Below, one piece after another: positions 8,170-16,338 of a stretch of DNA of 52,476 nt. The DNA lies in assembly GCF_004028635.1 (NCBI RefSeq), contig NZ_RQJW01000027.1, positions 1-52,476 of the forward strand. The letters are read 5' to 3'. The notes beneath the pieces are model-generated. The model saw nothing but the letters and a program-made list of their open reading frames with translations. It was not told where the DNA came from and did no database searches. Positions within the stretch are counted from its first letter, which is position 1. Each line of letters opens with the position of its first letter. This DNA comes from Streptomyces cyaneus (GTDB lineage: Bacteria > Actinomycetota > Actinomycetes > Streptomycetales > Streptomycetaceae). The position numbers and the translations under genes are program-made.

Positions 8170-10239
8170 CTACGGGAAGGTGAGCTTCCAGCTGTTGATG
8201 TAGCCGGTGTCGATGGCCGCGTTGTCCTGGACGCGCAACTGCCAGACGCCGTTGGCGACTTCGGAGGACGCGTTCACCGTGTACGTGGTGTTGAGGTTGT
8301 CCGAGCTGCCGCCCGTGCCGTACCCCTTCAGCGTGTACGCGGTGCCGTCGGGGGCGACCAGGTCCACCTTGAGGTCACCGACGTAGGTGTGGACGATGTC
8401 CACGGCGACCTGGAGGTTGGACGGTGCGTTGCCGGTCCGGCCGGACACCGTGATCGGGGAGGTCACGGCCGCCCCGTTGTCCGGAATCGATACGTCGGTT
8501 CCGCTCTCGAAGGACGTGCCGCCACCGCCGCCGCCACCGTCGGAGCGCGAGCCGACGTTGATGCCCGCCCAGGCGTCCTGCACGGCCTTGTACTCGGCGC
8601 TCGTGGTGCCGTACAGCTCACCGGTCGCCGCGAGGGTGCCGGTGCGGGCGGCCGCGTAGTTGGTCGTGGAGGTGAACTTGGTGGTCAGCGCGCGGAACCA
8701 GATCTTCTCCGCCTTGTCCCGGCCGATGCCGGTGACCGGAAGGCCGTCCGAGGTGGGCGAGTTGTAGGTGACACCGTTGATGGTCTTGGTGCCGCTGCCC
8801 TCGCTGAGCAGGTAGAAGAAGTGGTTCGCGGGGCCCGACGAGTAGTGCACGTCGATCGAGCCGATGCCCGAGTACCACGCGTCCTTGGACGAGCCGTCCT
8901 TGCTCGGCTTGTCCATGTAGCGCAACGGGGTGCCGTCGCCGTTGATGTTGATCTCCTCGCCGATGAGGTAGTCACCGACGTCGGAGGAGTTGTTGGCGTA
9001 GAACTCGACGGTCGAGCCGAAGATGTCGGAGGTGGCTTCGTTCAGACCGCCGGACTCGCCGGAGTAGTTCAGGCCCGCGGTGTTGGAGGTGAGCCCGTGG
9101 GTCATCTCGTGCGCGGCCACGTCGATCGACGTCAGCGGGTTGGTGTTGCCCGAGCCGTCGCCGTACGTCATGCAGAAGCAGCTGTCGGACCAGAACGCGT
9201 TGACGTAGTTGTTGCCGTAGTGGACCCGGGAGTACGCGCCGACGCCGTCGCCGCGGATACCCGAACGGCCGTGCACGTTCTTGTAGTAGTCCCAGGTCAG
9301 CGCGGCACCGTAGTGCGCGTCGGCGGCCGCGGACTCCAGGTTGGACGGGCTGCCGTTGCCCCAGACGTCGTCCGGGCCGGAGAAGAGCGTGCCGGTGCCG
9401 GACGTGCCGCGGTTGAGGTTGTACGTCTTGTGCCCGCCGCGCGCGCCGTCCGTGAGGTTGTACGTCGAACCGGACTGCGTGGTGCCGAGGGTGACCGTGC
9501 CGGAGTACACCGTGTTGCCGGTGCCGGTCTCGATCGCCTCCCACTCGTACAGCTTGGCGCCGGTGGTGGCGTCGGTGATGACGTGCAGTTCCTGCGGGGT
9601 GCCGTCGTGCTGGAAGCCGCCGACGACCGTCTCGTACGCCACGGTCGGCTTGCCGTTCGCGGCCCAGATCACCTTGCGGGGCGCCTTGTTGACGTCCGGG
9701 CTCTTGGCCTTCTCCGCCTTCGCGGCGGCCAGCGCCTGCTTCTCCGCCTTGGCGGCCGGTACGGCGGCCGTCGTGGTGGCCGGCTTGATGGCGGCGCGGG
9801 TCGCCTTGGTGACGGCCTCGGTCGCGCCGGACTTGGCGGTCTCGACGAGCAGGTCGCCGCCGAGGACGGGCAGGCCGTCGTAGGTCCGCTCGTAGCGGGT
9901 GTGGACCGTGCCGTTGCCGTCCTTGACGACGTCACGGACGACCAGCTTCTCCTTGGCGCCGAGGCCCAGGTCCTTCGCGGTCTCCGCCTTGGTGGCGTTG
10001 GCCTCGCGTATCAGCGCGGCGCGCTGGGCGGGGGACAGCTTGACGGACTCGGCGCCCGGTATGACCTTGCCCGCAGCCGACGGTGCCTTCTCCGGTGCTG
10101 CGGTGGCGGCGCCCGTCTGGACGGCCGCGGCGATCAGGGCGGCCACGCCGACGAGGGCGACGGCGGCGGCCCGGCGCTGCGTGGTGTGACGACGCGTCGT
10201 GTGGGAGGTGCGTCTGTGGGAGGAACTGTCTCTCAACAC
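8170..10239 (-). CDS. Secreted M4 metalloprotease with C-terminal P (proprotein convertase) domain
   Basis: A 689-aa pre-pro-protease. The N-terminus has several Arg and His residues before a hydrophobic core ending AATAAPEK. The propeptide repeats the motifs of the neighbouring paralogue (KEKLVVRDVVKDGNG; YDGLPVLGGDLLVE). The catalytic domain has HEMTH (first His at about residue 377) and GGLNEATSDIFG. A short Gly-rich linker at about 560 leads to a P domain with IPDNGAAVTSPITVSGRTGN, VAVDIVHTYVGDL and NSWKLTFP, typically C-terminal in secreted bacterial proteases. Start GTG 10239 has AAGGAG 4-5 nt upstream. The catalytic domains of the two M4 proteins are very similar, consistent with duplication and later gain or loss of the P domain. 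Confidence 0.95.
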   Translation of the reverse strand: MLRDSSSHRRTSHTTRRHTTQRRAAAVALVGVAALIAAAVQTGAATAAPEKAPSAAGKVIPGAESVKLSPAQRAALIREANATKAETAKDLGLGAKEKLVVRDVVKDGNGTVHTRYERTYDGLPVLGGDLLVETAKSGATEAVTKATRAAIKPATTTAAVPAAKAEKQALAAAKAEKAKSPDVNKAPRKVIWAANGKPTVAYETVVGGFQHDGTPQELHVITDATTGAKLYEWEAIETGTGNTVYSGTVTLGTTQSGSTYNLTDGARGGHKTYNLNRGTSGTGTLFSGPDDVWGNGSPSNLESAAADAHYGAALTWDYYKNVHGRSGIRGDGVGAYSRVHYGNNYVNAFWSDSCFCMTYGDGSGNTNPLTSIDVAAHEMTHGLTSNTAGLNYSGESGGLNEATSDIFGSTVEFYANNSSDVGDYLIGEEININGDGTPLRYMDKPSKDGSSKDAWYSGIGSIDVHYSSGPANHFFYLLSEGSGTKTINGVTYNSPTSDGLPVTGIGRDKAEKIWFRALTTKFTSTTNYAAARTGTLAATGELYGTTSAEYKAVQDAWAGINVGSRSDGGGGGGGTSFESGTDVSIPDNGAAVTSPITVSGRTGNAPSNLQVAVDIVHTYVGDLKVDLVAPDGTAYTLKGYGTGGSSDNLNTTYTVNASSEVANGVWQLRVQDNAAIDTGYINSWKLTFP

Positions 10240-10450
10240 TGACTCCTTCTGCGCGGCCGCGGATCACGCGGCCAGGGGAGACCGGCCGGCGGGTGGGCCG
10301 TCCGGGCGGAGCGGGGTGGTACGCAGAACGACGTGCGTGTGCGGAAACAACGTGCACGTGCGGGAGTTCAGCCGCGGGCACCGCCGTGTGACGGTGCTGT
10401 GGGGTTGCTGTGTCGCGGCCGTGGGAAGAGTGCCAGCTGATTGCGGTTTC

Positions 10451-10477
10451 TGTCAGGACCGCGTCAGGAAGTTGGCC
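10451..10477 (-). promoter_or_regulatory. Second copy of the bipartite M4 upstream motif
   Basis: On the minus strand GGCCAAC, 12 nt, then TCCTGACA, preceded by TTTCC. An extra CCTGAC lies within the spacer, making two CCTGAC copies 11 nt apart. It is about 212 nt upstream of the GTG start at 10239, much further than the copy at 8036-8062 is from its gene. Confidence 0.45.
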
Positions 10478-10531
10478 GGAAATCGTTCGTTGTCCGGGAG
10501 TTCATGTTCGGTATACGGACCGGAACGGTAA

Positions 10532-10565
10532 GGGCCCACCCACCCGAGCCGGATGGTGTGGGCCC
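10532..10565 (-). terminator. Hairpin downstream of nadE
   Basis: GGGCCCAC at 10532-10539 pairs exactly with 10558-10565 across an 18-nt loop. It is 21 nt past the stop of nadE at 10586 and probably ends the ABC-nadE transcript. Confidence 0.55.
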
Positions 10566-10585
10566 ACAGGTCCCCGCCGTACCGC

Positions 10586-12631
10586 CTACCCCTCGGAGCC
10601 CAGCACGTCGAAGCGGTCGAGATCCCGCAGCCATGCGTGCGCCGTACCGTCGGACGGCGCACGCCAGTCGCCGCGCGGGGAGAGGGAGCCGCCCGCCGAG
10701 ACCTTCGGGCCGTTCGGCATGGCCGAGCGCTTGAATTGTGCGAACGCGAAGAAGCGACGGCAGAAGACCTCCAGCCAGCGCCGGATCTCGGCCAGGTCGT
10801 ACGCCACCCGCTTGGCCTCGGGGAAGCCCGGCGGCCAGGCGCCCGCGTCCGTGTCGTGCCAGGCGTGCCAGGCCAGGAAGGCGATCTTCGAGGGCCGGAA
10901 GCCGTAGCGCAGGACGTGGAAGAGCGTGAAGTCGTGCAGTGCGTACGGGCCGATCTTGGACTCGGTGGACTGCATCTCCTCGCCCGGCACCAGCTCCGGG
11001 CTGATCTCGGTGTCGAGGATCGCGGCGAGCGTCTTGCCGGTCTCCGCGTCGAACTGCTCGCTGGTGATGACCCAGCGGATCAGATGCTGGATCAGCGTCT
11101 TCGGTACCCCGCCGTTGACGTTGTAGTGGCTCATCTGGTCGCCCACGCCGTACGTGGACCAGCCGAGCGCCAGCTCCGAGAGGTCGCCGGTGCCGAGGAC
11201 GATGCCGCCGCGCTGGTTGGCGAGGCGGAACAGGTAGTCGGTGCGCAGGCCGGCCTGCACGTTCTCGAAGGTGACGTCGTACACCGGCTCGCCGGACGCG
11301 AACGGGTGGCCCATCTCCTTGAGCATCAGCCGCGCGGTCGGTGTGATGTCCAGCTCGGCCGCGGTGACGCCGAGCGAGTTCATCAGCTTGTGGGCGTTGT
11401 CCTTGGTGTGGTCGCTGGTGGCGAAGCCGGGCAGGGTGAAGGCCAGGATGTCGCTGCGCGGGCGCCCGGCGCGGTCCATCGCCCGGGCGGCGACGATCAG
11501 CGCGTGCGTGGAGTCCAGGCCGCCGGAAACCCCGATGACCACCTTCGGGCCGCCGATCGAGGCCAGCCGCTGCTGGAGGCCCGCGACCTGGATGTTGTAC
11601 GCCTCGTAGCAGTCCAGGGCGAGGCGCTCGGCGTCCGCGGGCACGAACGGGAAGCGCTCGACCCGGCGCTTGAGGCCCAGGTCCGTCGCCGGCGGGTCGA
11701 GCCGGAACCGCACCCGCCTGAAGTCCCCGGTCCGGGTGGCGTGGGCGCGGCGGTTGTCGTCGAACGTGCCCATCCGCTGCCGCTCCTGCCGCAGCAGGTC
11801 GAGGTCGACGTCGGCCACCGCGTACTGGGCATCGAGCGGGAACCGGTCCGTCTCCGCCAGCAGGGCGCCGTTCTCGTAGATCATGGTCTGCCCGTCCCAG
11901 GACAGGTCGGTGGTCGACTCACCCAGACCCGCCGCCGAGTACACGTACGCCGCCAGACAGCGCGAGGACGCCGAGCGGCACAGCAGCCGCCGGTCCTCGG
12001 CCCGGCCGACCGTGATCGGGCTGCCCGAGAGGTTGGCGAGCACGGTCGCGCCGGCCAGCGCCGCCTCCGCGCTCGGCGGCACCGGCACCCACATGTCCTC
12101 GCAGATCTCCGCGTGCAGCACGAGACCGGGGATGTCCTCGGCCTCGAAGAGCAGGTCGACGCCGAACGGCACCTCCTCGCCGCCGACCCGGATCGTCCCG
12201 CCGCGCTCGTCCTCGCCGGACGCGATCTGCCGCTGCTCGTAGAACTCCCGGTAGTTCGGCGGGTACGACTTCGGCGCGACGCCGAGGATCCTGCCACGGT
12301 GCACGATCACCGCGCAGTTGTAGATCCGGTGGCGATGACGCAGCGGGGCGCCGACGACCAGCACCGGAAGCAGATCGGCCGACCCGGCCACCACCACTCC
12401 GAGCGCCTGCTCCACCTCGTCGAGCACCGCGTCCTGGAGCAGCAGGTCCTCGATCGAGTAGCCGGTCAGGCCCAGCTCGGGGAAGACGGCGACGGCGACG
12501 CCCTCCTCCGCGCACCGACGCGCCTGGCGCAGAGCCGCTTCGGCATTGGCCTGCGGGTCGGCGATGACGGTGTGACCCGTACACGCGGCGACCCGCGCGA
12601 AGCCGTGCTCGTAGATCGACCAGAAGTTCAA
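10586..12631 (-). CDS. nadE: Glutamine-dependent NAD(+) synthetase
   Basis: A 681-aa two-domain enzyme that amidates deamido-NAD using glutamine-derived ammonia and ATP. The N-terminal nitrilase/CN-hydrolase glutaminase domain has Glu in FPELGLTGY (about 52), Lys in PKSYPPNY (about 121) and Cys in EICEDMW (about 176). The C-terminal synthetase has the ATP-pyrophosphatase P-loop SGGLDST (about 367), then GTGDLSELALGW and FRPSKIAFL. I chose TTG 12631: GGGGAAG lies 4 nt upstream and the start LNFWSIYEHGFARVAA matches the known start of mycobacterial NadE (679 aa). An in-frame ATG at 12673 would add 14 residues. It sits downstream of four ABC genes on the same strand, possibly cotranscribed. Confidence 0.93.
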   Translation of the reverse strand: MNFWSIYEHGFARVAACTGHTVIADPQANAEAALRQARRCAEEGVAVAVFPELGLTGYSIEDLLLQDAVLDEVEQALGVVVAGSADLLPVLVVGAPLRHRHRIYNCAVIVHRGRILGVAPKSYPPNYREFYEQRQIASGEDERGGTIRVGGEEVPFGVDLLFEAEDIPGLVLHAEICEDMWVPVPPSAEAALAGATVLANLSGSPITVGRAEDRRLLCRSASSRCLAAYVYSAAGLGESTTDLSWDGQTMIYENGALLAETDRFPLDAQYAVADVDLDLLRQERQRMGTFDDNRRAHATRTGDFRRVRFRLDPPATDLGLKRRVERFPFVPADAERLALDCYEAYNIQVAGLQQRLASIGGPKVVIGVSGGLDSTHALIVAARAMDRAGRPRSDILAFTLPGFATSDHTKDNAHKLMNSLGVTAAELDITPTARLMLKEMGHPFASGEPVYDVTFENVQAGLRTDYLFRLANQRGGIVLGTGDLSELALGWSTYGVGDQMSHYNVNGGVPKTLIQHLIRWVITSEQFDAETGKTLAAILDTEISPELVPGEEMQSTESKIGPYALHDFTLFHVLRYGFRPSKIAFLAWHAWHDTDAGAWPPGFPEAKRVAYDLAEIRRWLEVFCRRFFAFAQFKRSAMPNGPKVSAGGSLSPRGDWRAPSDGTAHAWLRDLDRFDVLGSEG

Positions 12632-12690
12632 CGGACTTCCCCAGGAGAAGCGGACAGTGCTGGCACCGAGCATAGATCGCCTGATCGGGC

Positions 12691-14565
12691 CTACGCCGTT
12701 CCGGGCGAGGCGGGCCGCTCCCCGTGCCACGACCGCCACAGCGCCGCATACGCCCCGTCCGCCGCGACCAGGTCGTCGTGGGTGCCGAGTTCGGTGAGGC
12801 GGCCGTTCTCCATCACGGCCACACGGTCCGCGTCGTGCGCGGTGTGCAGGCGGTGGGCGATGGCGATGACCGTGCGGCCCTGCAGTACGGCGGCCAGGGC
12901 GCGCTCGGTGTGGCGGGCGGTCGTCGGGTCGAGCAGGGCCGTCGCCTCGTCGAGGATCAGGGTGTGCGGGTCGGCCAGCACCACACGGGCGAGAGCGAGC
13001 TGCTGGGCCTGCGAGCCGTCCGTACGGCAGCCGCCGTCGCCCAGCGCCGTGTCGAGGCCGTCGGGCAGCCGCCGTACCCAGGCGTCGGCGCCGACCGCGG
13101 TGAGGGCGGTCCACAGCTCCTCGTCCGTGGCGGACGGCTCGGCGATACGGAGGTTGTCGCGGACCGTGCCGAGGAAGACGTGGTGCTCCTGGGTGACCAG
13201 GACGACCTGGCGGCGCAGCTGCTCCGGGCCGAGCGCGACGACGGGGACGCCGCCGACCGTCACCGAGCCGGCGGTCGGCGCGTCGACGCCCGCGAGCAGC
13301 CTGCTCAGGGTCGTCTTCCCGGCGCCGGACGGGCCGACCACCGCGAGGCGTTCCCCCGGCCGCACGGTCAGGTCGACGTCGCTGAGGACCTCGCCGCCGC
13401 GGTCGTAGGCGTAGCGCACGCCGGTCACGTCGATCCGGTCGTCCGCGGGGGTCGGCGAGCCGGTGTCCGTCGCCTGCGGGGCTCGCGCCAGGCCCTCCAC
13501 GCGGGCGAACGAGGCGCCGCTGCTCTGCAGTTGCTCGACCCGCATCAGGATCTCGTCCAGCGGCTCGCTCAGCCGTTGCAGATACAGGGCGGCCGCGACG
13601 ACCGAGCCCAGGCTCAGCGCGCCCTGCTCCAGCAGCACGCCGCCGAGCAGCAGGACCGTCGCCACGGGGACGACGTACGACACCTCGACGGCCGGGAAGA
13701 AGACGGTGCGCAGGAACAGGGTGTGGAAGCGGGTGCGGCGGGACGTCTCCAGCGCGTCGCGGCTCGCCGCCACGCGTCGCTGTTCGAGGCGCAGGGCCTC
13801 CACCGTGCGGGCGCCGGTCGCGGTCGCCGCGAGGATCTCCGCGACCTCCGAGGTGGCCGCGCCCTCGGCGAGGTAGCCGTCGCGGGCCCTGCGCAGGTAC
13901 CAGCGCAGGGCCCACCAGATGCCGCCGAAGCCGAGTACTCCGCACAGGCCGAGCAGGGGGTCCAGCGTGACCAAGGCGACCAGCAGGAACAGTGCCTGCA
14001 CGGAGTTGATCAGCAGCTCGGGGCCGATGTCGCGCAGGGTCGTGCCGACGAGGGCGACGTCTGCGGTGCCGCGTGCGGTGAGGTCGCCGGCGCCGGCTCG
14101 TTCCACGACGTTTGCGGGGAGGGCGAGGGTGCGGTCCACGAATTCCTCGCGGACCCGGGCCAGGGTTCGCTCGCCGAAGCGGTGGCCCACGTAGCGGGCC
14201 CAGCGGGCCAGCAGCAGCTGGGCTGCTGCGGCCATCAGGATCGCCAGGGCCAGTTTGTCCACGGCCGTTACGCCGTGGCCGGCGCGGACCTCGTCGATGA
14301 TGCGGCCCACCAGCCAGGGGCCGGCCAGGCCGACGATTGCGGCGAGTGAGTTCAGGGCGAGGGTGGCTGTGAAGGCTTTGGAGTCGGCTCGGATCAGGCG
14401 GGTGGCGGCTCGTCGGACATCTCGGGGCTCGGCGATGGGGAGGTGACCCCACGCATTCGATTTTGCGGCCACGAGCTCGGGACTTCGGGTGGTTTGCCGG
14501 GTGCGGGTGCGTTGTGGCTTGTCGCGCAGTTCCCCGCGCCCCTTGAGGCGTTTCCGCTCCGTCAA
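12691..14565 (-). CDS. ABC exporter half-transporter (TMD-NBD) with degenerate signature motif
   Basis: About 624 aa: six-helix type I exporter domain (residues about 60-350) then an NBD. Walker A GPSGAGKTT (about 410), Q-loop VLVTQEHHVF, Walker B LILDEAT (about 537) and H-loop IAIAHRLH are intact, but the signature is TDGSQAQQL instead of LSGGQ. Its neighbour at 14562 has the opposite defects, so the two likely form a heterodimer with one working ATP site. The start is uncertain: TTG 14565 overlaps the preceding stop (TTGA) with AGGAG about 8 nt upstream, but the first ~28 residues read through a dispersed Streptomyces repeat; GTG at about 14475 would avoid it but has no ribosome site. Substrate unknown. 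Confidence 0.9.
   Translation of the reverse strand: MTERKRLKGRGELRDKPQRTRTRQTTRSPELVAAKSNAWGHLPIAEPRDVRRAATRLIRADSKAFTATLALNSLAAIVGLAGPWLVGRIIDEVRAGHGVTAVDKLALAILMAAAAQLLLARWARYVGHRFGERTLARVREEFVDRTLALPANVVERAGAGDLTARGTADVALVGTTLRDIGPELLINSVQALFLLVALVTLDPLLGLCGVLGFGGIWWALRWYLRRARDGYLAEGAATSEVAEILAATATGARTVEALRLEQRRVAASRDALETSRRTRFHTLFLRTVFFPAVEVSYVVPVATVLLLGGVLLEQGALSLGSVVAAALYLQRLSEPLDEILMRVEQLQSSGASFARVEGLARAPQATDTGSPTPADDRIDVTGVRYAYDRGGEVLSDVDLTVRPGERLAVVGPSGAGKTTLSRLLAGVDAPTAGSVTVGGVPVVALGPEQLRRQVVLVTQEHHVFLGTVRDNLRIAEPSATDEELWTALTAVGADAWVRRLPDGLDTALGDGGCRTDGSQAQQLALARVVLADPHTLILDEATALLDPTTARHTERALAAVLQGRTVIAIAHRLHTAHDADRVAVMENGRLTELGTHDDLVAADGAYAALWRSWHGERPASPGTA
14501..14545. repeat. 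Dispersed Streptomyces repeat element, possibly translated
   Basis: Read on the minus strand this contains the familiar Streptomyces intergenic element, GGGGCGCGGGGAACTGCGCG followed by ACAAGCC, then GC-rich sequence. I recognise it from memory as a common intergenic repeat; no genome search was possible. Here it falls inside the N-terminal frame of the ABC gene ending at 12691, as residues KGRGELRDKPQRTRTR. Confidence 0.55.
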
Positions 14566-16301
14566 CTCAAGATCTCCTCGGCGTCTTCGTCCCTCGCCAC
14601 CAGTGCTCTGTATCCCGGCTCCCCGTCCAGCAGCTCGCGGTGTGTGCCCGTGGCCGCCACCTTGCCGTCGACCAAGAAGTGCACGATGTCAGCTCGGTCC
14701 AGGAGCAGGGGGGACGTGGACGTCACCACCGTCGTACGGCCCCGCCTCTCCGCGTACAGGCGTTCCGCGACCCTCGCCTCGGTGTGGGCGTCCAGGGCTG
14801 ACGTCGGCTCCACGGCCAGCAGGACCTCCGGGTCGGCCAGCAGCGCGCGGACCAGGCGGACGCGTTGGCGTTGGCCGCCGGAGAGGTTGCGGCCCTGGGC
14901 GTCTATGGGGGTGTCGAGGCCGTCGGGGAGGGCGCGGACGATGTCCTCGGCGACTGCTGTGTGGACCGCTCTTGTGATCGCCGCTTCGTCCCGGCCGTCC
15001 GGGTCCGCGTGGCCGGCGATCAGCTCACGCAGCGTGCCCGCGAACAGGTCGGCCTCGTGGTCGGCGACCAGGATGCGTGCCCGTAGCTGCGGCAACGCGA
15101 TCTCGCTCAGGGGCACGGTGCCCCAGGTCGCCGCCGACGGGACGTAGCGGCCCAGGCGGTCCACCACGGCTGTGGCGTCGGCCGGCAGCGAGGCGGCCAG
15201 TGCGGTCAGGCGGCCCGGCAGCACTCGTACGCCCGACTCGGGGTCGTGCAGCGCCGCCGACTCCGCGGGCGCGTCGCCGGTGCCGGTGCCGGTGCCGGTG
15301 CCGGTGTCGGGCATCGGCTCCAGGCGCAGGAACCGTACGACTCGCCGCGCCGCCACCCTGCCGCGCGCGACCTCGTAGACCATGTCGACGACGAACGCCA
15401 TCGGGCGGACCAGGACCGCGACATAGCCGTAGACCGACACCAACTCACCCACCGAGATGGCACCTTGGGCGGCCAGGCGGGCCGCCAGCCAGGTCACCAC
15501 GGCCAGGAACAGCGTCGGCAGCCCCATCCCGAGCGCCTGCACCCAGCTGGTCACCGCCCCGACCCGGTACCCCTGCGCGCGCAGCCGCTGCGAGTCGCGG
15601 TGGAAGGCGTCGGCGACCAGGCCCTTGCCACCGAGGCCGTTGAGGACGCGCAGGCCGCCCGCGAGGTCGGCGATCCGTGCGGTCAGTACGCCCTGCCGCT
15701 CCCGGTACTCGGTCTCGGTGCCTTGCAGCCGGCCGAGCAGCGGTCCGACGAGCACGGCGATCGTCGGCATCCCGAGCAGCACCACGACCGCGATCGGCAC
15801 CGATACCGACAGCAGCAGTACGGCGACGGCGAGATAGGCGACGATCGCGCCGAAACCGGGGCCGATGACGGTCAGGCAGCTGCTGATCGTCTGGACGTCA
15901 CCCACCCCGATCGTGACGACCTCCCCGGCCCCGATCCGGCGCGGCAGCGCGGCGCCGAGCCGGACCGACTGCCCGACCAGGACCTTGGTGGTGCGGAACA
16001 GGGCGTCCATCCGCACCCGCGTCATCGTGCGGTGCCGCATGATGCTCAGCCAGGCGTTGAACACGTGCACCCCGGTCAGCACACCGGTCCAGGCGGCCAG
16101 CGCCGCGTAGTCACCGGGCGCCAGGCCCTCGTCCACGGCGCGCGAGAGCAGATACGGCGTCGCCGCCAGCAGCACCATCCAGACGGCGGAGATCAGCGCC
16201 CCGAGCGCGGACCGCCCCGCCTGCTGGGTGACCAGCCACCACAGATAGCGGGCGCCGCCGCGACAGTCGGGCTCGCCCGGATCCTCGTACGCGTCGATCA
16301 T
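14562..16301 (-). CDS. ABC exporter half-transporter with non-catalytic NBD
   Basis: About 579 aa with an N-terminal six-helix exporter domain (about 20-310). The NBD is strongly degenerate: no Walker A is found where GxxGxGKST should be (the segment reads LAASLPADATAVV), the Q-loop reads VADHEADLF, Walker B is LLAVEPTS with the Asp replaced, and the H-loop His is replaced (TSTSPLL). Only the signature LSGGQRQR (about 472) and D-loop SALD are intact. It can donate its LSGGQ to the partner encoded next. I chose ATG 16301 (GGGGAG just upstream; MIDAYEDPG is a natural family start); GTG 16325 is possible. A TGTGTGTGTG linker comes from a tandem repeat. Its stop overlaps the downstream gene. Confidence 0.9.
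   Translation of the reverse strand: MIDAYEDPGEPDCRGGARYLWWLVTQQAGRSALGALISAVWMVLLAATPYLLSRAVDEGLAPGDYAALAAWTGVLTGVHVFNAWLSIMRHRTMTRVRMDALFRTTKVLVGQSVRLGAALPRRIGAGEVVTIGVGDVQTISSCLTVIGPGFGAIVAYLAVAVLLLSVSVPIAVVVLLGMPTIAVLVGPLLGRLQGTETEYRERQGVLTARIADLAGGLRVLNGLGGKGLVADAFHRDSQRLRAQGYRVGAVTSWVQALGMGLPTLFLAVVTWLAARLAAQGAISVGELVSVYGYVAVLVRPMAFVVDMVYEVARGRVAARRVVRFLRLEPMPDTGTGTGTGTGDAPAESAALHDPESGVRVLPGRLTALAASLPADATAVVDRLGRYVPSAATWGTVPLSEIALPQLRARILVADHEADLFAGTLRELIAGHADPDGRDEAAITRAVHTAVAEDIVRALPDGLDTPIDAQGRNLSGGQRQRVRLVRALLADPEVLLAVEPTSALDAHTEARVAERLYAERRGRTTVVTSTSPLLLDRADIVHFLVDGKVAATGTHRELLDGEPGYRALVARDEDAEEILS
15276..15305. repeat. Five tandem GCCGGT hexamers inside the ABC gene
   Basis: Five exact 6-bp units, encoding alternating Thr-Gly on the minus strand between the membrane domain and the degenerate NBD. 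Such repeats may change unit number by slippage without breaking frame. Confidence 0.85.
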
Positions 16302-16338
16302 CTCTCCCCGTGCCCCGTTCTCCACTCGTGCCGTTCGG

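Larger units (their letters stand above)
10240..10585. other. Intergenic region upstream of the P-domain protease
   Basis: 346 bases with no supported gene. They hold the long leader and promoter DNA of the protease gene (minus strand), the shared motif at 10451-10477 and the nadE-side hairpin at 10532-10565. ORFs crossing it on the plus strand look like chance open frames. Confidence 0.5.
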
